A stretch of DNA of 64,000 nt from Serpula lacrymans var. lacrymans S7.9 (Eukaryota; Basidiomycota; Agaricomycetes; Boletales; Serpulaceae), in assembly GCF_000218685.1 (NCBI RefSeq), contig NW_006763300.1, forward strand, positions 1,085,447 through 1,149,446. Direction: 5' to 3'. The notes beneath the pieces are model-generated. The model had not been told where the DNA came from, did no database searches, and saw only the letters and a program-made list of their open reading frames with translations. Below, piece by piece: positions 55,594 through 64,000 of this stretch (the first letter of the stretch is position 1; each line of letters starts with the position of its first letter). Position numbers and translations under genes: made by a program.

Positions 55594-56407
55594 ATCAAAT
55601 GTCTGACTGTTTTTCATCGCGCTAACTTTTGATGAAACAAAGAGAATTGATAGAATAGCAATGTATCCCGGTTAATTATTAGTATTGCGGATATGACGAC
55701 GAAGTATTCCGTCCATGGGTCGTAATCTATATTAGCTCTGACACATCCTTTTTCTACAAGTGTAGTGATAAAGCCCTTGACGTTGCGTCTCCGGAATGCA
55801 ACCTGCAGCTTATTTATTGTCTGCTTCAAGTTAATGACCAACGCGTGGAAATCCAAGAAGCCGTGTTTACCGTGGCCGAATTGGCGATAGTTCCTAACCT
55901 CTTAGAGGCAGGAATCATTGTCACAGCGCTTCGAACGATCAGATGCGACAACTTGGAAGTCATAGGTGCTGTGTGTATGACAGATGCGTTGATATGAAGA
56001 CCGCAAAAACTATTATACCCAAGGTAAGGTATTCTTAATGTAGATCCCTCAGAATTTTGAAAATCACTAATATCCCTGGATTTTTAAATACCATTATGAC
56101 AGAATATGCCGACAATGCTTATATATTTTCAAAATAATGGCATTGGTCTTTGCAACCTCCATGTTTTCTATGCCCCGCCACCCATTCCACAGTGAGCTAT
56201 CCAGTTAGCTCAGGTCAGCTATCGCTTCCACGCTTGTTCAGTGTCGTCCAGGTACATCATTGGATCACTGGACTACGGAAGGATATGTGACTTGCATTGC
56301 TTTGCATAGCCAGGGTGCGGTGCTCTGTTCCCGCTTTAATGTTGTAGACTTTTGGAACGAGTGTTTACAAGATTTCATTTCGTTTCCTAACAGCTAACCT
56401 CTAGGAT
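55594..56407. other. Intergenic between DUF6533 copies 2 and 3
   Basis: No gene is recognised; an 80-codon frame at 55614-55856 on the minus strand has no family features. Confidence 0.5.
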
Positions 56408-58049
56408 GGGAATGCTAGCAAATTCTACTTCCCCTGCGGGTTCACAGGAAAGTCAATCGGTTCTGTGGAATGTTGGTACCATCCATTATGAAGCTGGTGA
56501 AGCTTACGTCTCAGTGCCACACCACTTACATTGGGTTAACGAGCAACGTGACTAGTCGCAGCGGTAGCCTTCTATGTTTATGACTTTAGTAAGTAACGTT
56601 GTCGTCTTTCTTCATGAAGTGTTGCTAAATATTAATGCAAGTGTTAACGTTCGGAGATGGGGTGAATGCTCATGATCTGTTGGTCACTTGAAATTAATTT
56701 TTCTTTACCCTGATAGGTTGAATTTATTTGGGTAAATTTTGGCGAGGAAAGGCGTGGTCTTAGCTGAGAACGTTACAATCACCTTTAGGGTTCTCCGTGG
56801 TCTCTCGTGAAAATATCTTTTAATATTGTAAGTCCTTATTTCTTCTATACCCAACATCTGTTAAGTATGCTTAGACTCTGCCATTAGTATCGTTACTCTT
56901 CTTTGGGGATTTCAATAATTATTACTACTAGTGAGTGTGAATGTCATTGCACGATCACTTACTGCTAACCTTATACGGTGCCAGCAAAATCTTATCCCCT
57001 CAGTTCCCCATTCATTGTATGTTTCAACTTTAGTTTTGGTACTTAACTAAGTCTGACTGTTTTATAGATGTAGTAAGTCAGTCATGTTTTCGTTATTGCT
57101 TATCAAATTTTGATACTCTATGCAGGTTTCCAGAATAGTTTTGTTAGCATCATTGGTACGTCGAATAGTTCTGTACGCCTTGATTTAGATTGAGGCAGTT
57201 TGAAGCCGTCATTTCCCTTATTGCGGTTGAAGGTTTGCTTTTATCATATGCACACTCGAGTAAATTCGACAAGTCATTCGCAGCCATCCTTCAAATGCGG
57301 CTATTTGCTCTGTATGATCACGGTGAGATGTTACCGGCTTATGGTACAGCATTTGACGCTAATGTAAGCAGATAAAAGGGTCACAGTCCCTATCACGGTG
57401 CTGTTCGTCATCATGGCATGCGGCCTACTCAGCATGAGCAGCTTTGCGATATACAACTTCAACAACAGCCGTAAGTCTGTCAGTCAGGAAAATTATATTC
57501 CTGATCAGCTTCGACTACAGAACCCACTGTAGGAAGTGGAACGGCGGCTACACATATTGAAACATGTCTTGCCGGCACAGTTCAATTGTATTATCTATCC
57601 TGGCGGGTGAAGTGTTTTCGTCACATTCTGCATCACCGCTTATTTGGATTTTACTAGGATCCCATTGATAGTTTATGATTTTACTTTGGCCGTTTTGGCA
57701 GGGTTGAAGTCACTCCAGCACTACCGTCAGGTTTCTTGCCAAGATTGGTCTAGAGCAAGCATAATCAAAGTCATGACCAGAGATTCTTTACTATTCTTTT
57801 TATCGTACGTGTGCCAGTGCTATCTGAAACTTTCTATGGCAAATGTCTGACTATCTGCGAAGAAATTTCACTTTGTACGTTTATTCTGCCATATCATGGT
57901 CCATGTACCCAGTGTATGAACGCAATGGGATACCCACGTGGCTAATCGTTATCCCGGCTGCTCTTGCTTCGCGACTTGTCGTCAATATTCGCCGATATTA
58001 TCAGCGTCAGACCTCATTCCCACAGACATCAATGCCAGTGGCCACTTGA
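56408..58049 (+). CDS. DUF6533-type membrane protein, copy 3
   Basis: This copy repeats the order of copy 2: MLANSTSPAG near the start (ATG 56408 or 56414), VAAVAFYVYDF, FGDGVN, VEFIW with GSPWSLVKISFNI, a segment ending IIITT, AILQMRLFALYDH, KRVTVPITVLFVIMACGLLSM, CLAGTVQLYYLSW, RIPLIVYDFTLAVLAGLKSLQ, ASIIKVMTRDSLLFFLSYV, and VIPAALASRLVVNIRRYY to the stop at 58047-58049. Conserved splice positions match copies 1 and 2. Some small exons remain uncertain. Copies 2 and 3 form a tandem pair; copy 1 lies more than 50 kb away at the other end of the window. Confidence 0.7.
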
Positions 58050-59268
58050 TAGCACCCTTGCACCAAACTTCCATACGAAAGCAGTGGGTCTGACATGACC
58101 ATGCATATTGTGTACGCGATCACCATCTGACTATTCTTCATCTTCATGACATTGACATCTGAGCAAGGACTAAAAGGATTTGTATATAGAGATGGTATCT
58201 GTCAGTCACTGGCCCTGTTGAGCTCCTCGTAGAATGTTTTATTTATTACGTAGAATCGAAGCTTCAAATCGAACAAATCGGTATACTGTGATTCTAGTGT
58301 GATTAAATATGCCTTGAGAATGCATTGTTCGAGTAAAGTACTTATTCAGGTTACTCCTCACAGGCAGGTGAGTTCAATCCAAATGCGAACTGTTCATTAT
58401 CCGACTAGGTGTCAATACATTCACCATTACTAGTGCATGTAAAGTAAGCACTAGTCCTAGTTCGAGTTTGAACAGTGACAATTTCCCCAGATTCTGGTGT
58501 CTCGCTTGGGCGCTGCATTACTAGTAAAACGGCGATTAGCCATACATTGTGCAGGTCTTGTGATTCCAAGTTAGGCACAAAGGAGGACGAGTGAATGCGA
58601 GCTACGGAAAAGAAGAGGCGCTGCTCCCGAGTCATCAAGCCACAAAACAGATTTGATAGAGTCACAATCGCAGCTAGATTGCGGTGTACATGGCATGATG
58701 GATGGTGCCTTCAATAGCCTCGACTTCGCCTTACAGTATATTCATCACTCAAACCTGATGTCGTAGTGACCAAATCATGATTGCTTAGTCTGTATCAGTC
58801 CTCTGATTAAAAAGCAAGCGTGAGGCCTTGTTATCCGCGAACAGTAGTTCGTGTGTTCAATGACTGACCATAACCCCGAGTCAATCGAGAACATACACCA
58901 TGCGCCTATTGTCGGATATATCTTGGCGGAACTAGGGAGACAATGAGAATAACTGAGAAGAAAGAATACCAAATTTTAACGGATAAAGCAGCCACATACC
59001 TGGGGAGGATGTAGCAAATATCGATTATCTTCCTGAGGGAGGGAAGAGTTCGGCCATTCTTGCCAAGCCAAAGCAAGCGTATTTGGCGCATTACCACACA
59101 GGCTCGAAAGGGAGATTAACGGACCAACCCGCATGGAGGGTGCGAAAAATGGGCATAAGATTGAAATTGAAAGCAGGATGATTACAAGTGAGTCGCAGAC
59201 CACAATAAAGTTACTTGTAAACCTGTCCTTGCAATTCTACACATTACCTTGTCCACTAACTTGACTTC
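58050..59268. other. Intergenic ~1.2 kb, no gene seen
   Basis: An 86-codon minus-strand frame at 58405-58665 is the longest; it has a short hydrophobic patch (VWLIAVLLVM) but no family match. Nothing else can be supported. Confidence 0.5.
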
Positions 59269-59973
59269 TCATTTCGCCGTCACTAGGGCTGCGACGGTTG
59301 TTCCGTTATAACTATTAGAGGCGAGATTAAGATTAGGCAATGATCATGTTCGCATATATAGAAGGATGGAGTTACTCGCCCAATATAAGCATCTCCAGGG
59401 TCAGTGAATGCCCTGCAGCGGTATTGTCATCATTCTTATCTCATGGAAGGAAATGCGGTGCGCAAAGGGACTCTCACATATGCCCGCGGTTGATTGGCAC
59501 GCCTAGCTTCGCTTCAAAGAATTTGAAGAAAGCACGACTCCATTTTTCAGCGTTCGACGGATTCGTGTTCCATAGACTGATCTGTGTATTTCATGAATGA
59601 ATAGAGCTGATAACAAGGTAGGATATGGTGATAGAATAGATGAGCTGTCACTCACAACATTCAACCTGATGGCAGGCTCAAATGTACCACCAAAGGTTAA
59701 ATATGGATTGTAGGTGAAGTCCACACTGAATTCAGCTTCCGGTTTGCCGATTGTCTCCGAGCAGAACTATTTCATAGCATGAGTGTGTTTGAAGTAGAAA
59801 AAATTTAAACAACACATGAATGAACAACCACCTTTGAAAAATCCAAGACAAAGCTCTTGGTTTCCACAACCCCAAGCTACACGCCACCGTATTGAGTTGA
59901 GCTGAGGCAAAGGAGAAGCGAAAGATATAGAGGGGCTTACCTGGACATTCGTGCTGAGCGTTATCAAAGGCAT
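59269..59973 (-). CDS. MIF-like tautomerase superfamily protein 3
   Basis: Exons 59973-59941, 59876-59832, 59766-59659, 59581-59478, 59412-59380 and 59311-59269 give 121 residues. It begins MPLITLSTNVQ and keeps Pro2. LGVVETKSFVLDFSK, FCSETIGKPEAEFSVDF, NPYLTFGGTFEPAIRLN, NTNPSNAEKWSRAFFKFFEAKLGV, GHMAFTDPGDAYIG and GYNGTTVAALVTAK follow the family. It has one intron more than genes 1 and 2 (between LDFSK and FCSE), and its last intron is GC-AG (GG|GCGAGT). It is clearly more distant from the tandem pair than those two are from each other. Confidence 0.85.
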
Positions 59974-60767
59974 TAGGACTTCTTTGAAACTAATGCTATA
60001 TCGCGGTAGTGCACCAAGTGATTGTGATTGTCCTTCCCTCAGGACGCGTTCACACAGAGCTAAAAGCCTCCACTATCAAAAATGCACCCGAAAGGAACAC
60101 AGAGGCTTCCGTTTATCCGCAATCGCACTGATAAATTTATCCCAGAAATCCATCGCATGTCATACGACCGTCACTGAAGCACATTCGTAGACTGATAAGC
60201 CCTCAGATTACCCTTATCCATGAATATTCTCTTCATCGTCAGAACTTCCGGAAATGGACAGAGATTGCGTGCGCTAGGTTGATCAAAGGTATATAAATAT
60301 TGAAAAATAGCAATATCTTACCTTCTCACCAACCATCAAACTTCGTTTCTTTTACGTTGTGGATGCGAGTGTCATCGTTTGCATAACCACCGATTTGGGT
60401 TAACCGAGATTTTATGTATGAAACAAGCCGATTGAAACGAACTAACACATAAGCAAAGAAGTATTGTCATTGCATATACCCACTCGCGAAGTCCAAAGCG
60501 ATGACAGTCTTCAAGGGTTTCAGGAGGGACCGAAATCGCATCTTGCTATTGTCATATGCCGAGTTTTGTGAAATTTGAGGCCAAAAAGTTGGCAGCTGCG
60601 AAAGGAGGTTTAACATCCGCTAATGACCTTGCAAACTTCGGCACAAGATAAAACCACGAGAATTCTGGGACGATCTCCTGGATAACTTGCATTCAACGTT
60701 GTGGATAAAAGTGTATTCACAGCATAAAGCAATTTACAGGTTAATATTAGACACAGCATCTCAAAAG
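59974..60767. other. Intergenic, no gene seen
   Basis: Nearly 800 bp between the MIF gene 3 start and the amidohydrolase stop. Only frames below 80 codons are present. Confidence 0.5.
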
Positions 60768-63700
60768 TTAGTCTGCATTGATCGGTGGAATGACTTGTTT
60801 CCTTCCCTTGACAGGCCACACCTCGACCATCGTTTCGGCGTCCCATATACGCCCACCTCTTACCACGTACCTAATCTCACGAGACGTACGAATATCATCG
60901 TGTAGCAAATCAATACCTGAAGGATAAATGAGGATGTCGGCAAGTTTTCCAGGAGTCAAGGAACCAAGGGAATCATAAAGTCCGAAGGTGATCGCTGCCG
61001 AAGATGTCGCCGCACGTATAACCTATAGCAATACCATTAGAGTCCCGGCCAAACTTTATCAGGATGGACTGTACCTCGTAGTTGCTGAGACCACCAACTG
61101 TGGCGAAGAACATCTCTTCGTGATAATTAAGTCCCAATGGAGGTTCGCCATGAGCTCCGATATGCGCTAATAGGCCCCTGTCGACCAGGTTAGCAATAGA
61201 CTCCGAGGTATTGTAGAAGGCCAGCGCTACAATGAGTTTATCAATAAGTAAACGCGAAGCGAAAGCAAATGAAAAAAAAAACTACAATTATGAGGTCGAG
61301 CTGTAGATTCGGACAGGCCTTCCAGTACGTCATGCCTAGTGAACCGCCTTAGCCTATACAAATGAATGGTTAACTGATAAGCCTTGTTATAAATGATAGT
61401 AAAAGAAATATACTTCGGATCATTGGGCACGTTTTGTGTAGCCCAAACAACCTGCTCTCCGTGCACACCACCATAATTGACGATATGAGTAGGAGTTGCC
61501 CCAGTTCCGCTTCGTGCGTAAAGTGTGAGTATGTCGTCATATAGTTTGGCGACAGGGAGATTATGTTCCACGGTTGTCATGCCTTGCAGAGCATAGATCA
61601 GCAAAATCATTCCCTACACATCAGAGCGCAAGATATCACCATCTATGATATATGTCAAATCCCAGTCGTAATTCATTCCCTGAGGTTTCGTTGGTCAAGA
61701 GTAAATATACAGCAAGGATTGCGCTGACTTACTCCCTCAGGAACACAAAGCATAGAAAAATTGCGAGCTTCCAATAATAGTCTCTGGCGGGAAGCTCTGC
61801 AGCACGTTGTTTGAGAATGAAGAGCATGAGATAAACGATTAGAAAACTCACCTCGAAGGAAGGTTGTAATTTTTGTAGGAGAAGCTTGCGGGACCACCTT
61901 CAACTTTTATTCTCAACAATGCGGTGCGCGCTTCGTCAGAGTCGGCAATATCTTGATGGTATGCGAGCGACGAAGCACCATAAATGATTCTACCAGTGTG
62001 GAATATCCTCGGGCCAACCATTTGCCCACTCTCTAAACGACTGCGTTCAATGTATCCAAGCACATTGTGCGAACTGGGGCTGTAAGTCGTATCAGTTGCT
62101 GCAGTGATAAGGTAAAGAGAACATAGAGCTTACTTGTGAAGAGTAGTGACCCCATACGCAAGGAAAGTCTCCAATTCCCACGAAGCGGCTGGGTAAAGAG
62201 TTTCGAAACCATCCCAATGAGCGTGCGCATCGATGAACCCGGGGATGACAAAGCCTATCATCAAAGAAAAAGCTTCAGCAAAGAGGGAGGTATAACAAGG
62301 TACGCTGGTGAACAAACCTCCTTCAGCATCCACCACGGTCGCACCATTGGGGATAACTGCTTCGTGCTGGAGGTTCACAGACTCGATGACTCCGCCCCTA
62401 ACGGTCAAAACACCGCCGTGTAGCACATTCTCAGAAAATGCTTTATCCATCGTGAGTATGGTAGCATTTTTTATCACAAGCAGATCGGCGTTGAGGTTAG
62501 CCGGATCCAAGTCTAATGCTTCTTGTTTCAATCTTGCAATATCACTAGAGTGATGTACAAAAATCTCTTGGTAATTCAAAATACCCTTTATGCAGGATAT
62601 ACCAAAGTTTGAAGGATCTTTGTTAATGTCTGATGAGCATTGAGACAGTTTGGACAGCTCAAGGTAATGTAGATAAGGGCCTGAGGGAAGACGAATCAGC
62701 ATATTCATGAGAAGATTAATGCAAGGTGCTCATACCAAGAAGCCAAAAAACAACCTTTCCGTCACGACTAATTGTCACATCGTGTCCTCCATCCAAACTG
62801 AGTCTCGCAAGGTGGGCGGTAGCATTCCCTGGTTTACTCCAGACCGGTTCTTCTGGAGAAACAGTTCCAGGAACATAATAAACGTGAAACAGATTAACAA
62901 AAGCAACACCAGAGACCGCCGTTTTGTCTCCTTTTGAGCGTGTAGAAACAATAATTTCGTCAGTCTCTTTGCCCGAAGCAAGAGTTTCATGTAGATAGTT
63001 CCCGAAGGTGTCGGCGCCAGCATTGATATTGATGATGAACGCTCGATCAGACTGCTGCACAAGAAGTTTCTTGTTTGAGTCTAGAAATTGTAGCTTGATA
63101 ACGTCTTCCGTGTCCACTTCACTGGAAACAAACTTGAGATCACTGACAATAACTTTGTCATCGGGATAAGATGGAAGTGTGATATGACCGATGTAGAGTC
63201 CTTCTCCAGCAGTCGCGACGATATCTCCCGTCAAAAGATCACCACCAGTCTTGACAAAAGCAATCATACGACCTGTCCCGATACACTCGCACAAAACAGG
63301 AGAATAGTATCGTCCAAGAGGTAGGCCGGTCACCTCATGGGCAGTCTGGGATGATAGGTTGGCTATCTCCAATGTTGTGAAGTCTGCATCTGACCAGCGA
63401 GCATGAAGTATAATGTTATCAAAACCGCTGACGAATGCGGGAGAATAATACGGCTGTTCAGGTTTCAACACAGGGATCTTCTCAGCGATAGAGGTGTCAT
63501 GGCCAACTTCTTGGATATATGTGATGCCGGCTGCCTGGAATATTGCCCTCTTCCCTTTGTAGTCGACTCTTAGTTCTTTAAAAGCGTGCACTCTCTGTAG
63601 GTCTTGGGTTTCTAACCCAACGATGTCGGTCTCAGCTTGCCGAGTTTCTGCCAAGCGCTTTTCGATGTGAGCGACGAAGCGGATGGGAGAAGGAGTGCCC

Positions 63701-64000
63701 CCAGCAATTTTTTCGCCATACAAATTGAGGGATAGTGGTACAGAGTATATTTGTCCAGCAGCCCAGATGATGACGGCATCGTCGTTCGGTGAAAACGCAA
63801 AGGATGGATAGGTACCCATGGGGGCAGAAATTGTCGAGAGGTCGTAGGTGAGACCATACCATATATTGTGAACCGTACCGCTTTGCAGGTCCCTAAATCA
63901 CCGAAACTTGAGTTCCAGAGGAAACATTGAAGCACCAAAATAAAATTACTAACTTTAGTACCAGTGCCTCTTTATCTCGCACACGGCGAACGAAAGCAAG
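60768..64000 (-). CDS. Amidohydrolase with N-terminal TolB-like propeller (5' partial)
   Basis: The gene starts beyond the window edge. A beta-propeller of TolB/WD40-like type comes first (SFAFSPNDDAVIIWAAGQIY; ILHARWSDADFTTLEIANL; HDVTISRDGKVVFWLLG). The metal-dependent amidohydrolase barrel follows: DLLVIKNATILTMD, a GATVVDAEGGFVIPGFIDAHAHWDG segment (quoted in part) with the metal-binding HxH, the HNPSSHNVLGYIERSRLESGQMVGPRI region, IDGMTTVEHNLPV, IVNYGGVHGEQV, LAHIGAHGEPP, and the ATSSAAITFGLYDSLGSLTPGKLADILI end typical of the superfamily. Such fusions are known in bacterial cyclic imidase or prolidase-like enzymes; the substrate is unknown. The last exon ends at 60768-60770. Many short introns interrupt the gene. 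Confidence 0.85.

Noticed and set aside
8487..64000. A functional cluster linking Rad1, Rad18, RAP1, HAT1 and TBP
   Set aside because: They are interleaved with unrelated genes on both strands; fungal gene order gives no support for joint regulation.

Overview
The window is nuclear DNA of a filamentous basidiomycete, most likely an Agaricomycete. The genes are dense and carry many short introns (about 45-80 nt, GT-AG with CTNAY-type branch sites). They encode typical basidiomycete families (DUF6533, DUF6593 and DUF7330 proteins, a SCAP homologue, a GH88 hydrolase, MIF-like proteins). I rebuilt most gene models by hand: splice sites were chosen so that conserved protein motifs stay in frame, and exon sums were checked to be divisible by three.

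Layout. 1-7.8 kb is a transposon-rich flank. A 5'-truncated DUF6533 membrane-protein gene is followed by an old solo LTR, and into that LTR a young, apparently intact Ty1/copia element (2477-7579) has inserted. 8.5-28 kb is housekeeping: HAT1, a DUF6593 protein, the SCAP homologue, the PDH component X (PDX1), the checkpoint clamp subunit Rad1, a PI-PLC-like protein, a LOG-type phosphoribohydrolase, cytosolic TrpRS and TBP. 28-46 kb holds a polytopic membrane protein, a secreted GH88 hydrolase, the dynamin VPS1, NTF2, a conserved fungal protein, RAD18, two tandem DUF7330 paralogues, CIA2 and DCN1. 46-52.8 kb has a small membrane-anchored protein, a RAP1-like telomere protein, two tandem MIF-like genes and a 505-residue intronless protein. 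53.9-58 kb has two more DUF6533 genes, 59.3-60 kb a third MIF-like gene, and 60.8-64 kb the 3' part of an amidohydrolase with a beta-propeller that runs off the window.

The genes do not form a pathway. They are independent cellular functions: chromatin and transcription (HAT1, TBP), genome maintenance (Rad1, Rad18, RAP1), sterol sensing (SCAP), trafficking (VPS1, NTF2), cytosolic Fe-S assembly (CIA2) and neddylation (DCN1). Several pairs are divergent with short shared promoters (SCAP/PDX1, rad1/PI-PLC, CIA2/DCN1, small membrane protein/RAP1).

The most unusual signal is inside the LTRs. A ~44-nt unit occurs twice per LTR. The first copy is interrupted by a 53-56-nt sequence with all the features of a spliceosomal intron, and the second copy lacks exactly that sequence. 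The young and the old LTR share this layout, yet the unit has diverged between them while staying nearly identical within each, as if the second copy is repeatedly regenerated from spliced RNA. Other points of interest are a ~1.1-kb tandem duplication that copied a MIF gene with the tail of RAP1, an apparent frameshift in the RAD18 zinc finger, three GC-AG introns and a 13-nt microexon carrying the presumed catalytic histidine of the PI-PLC-like protein.
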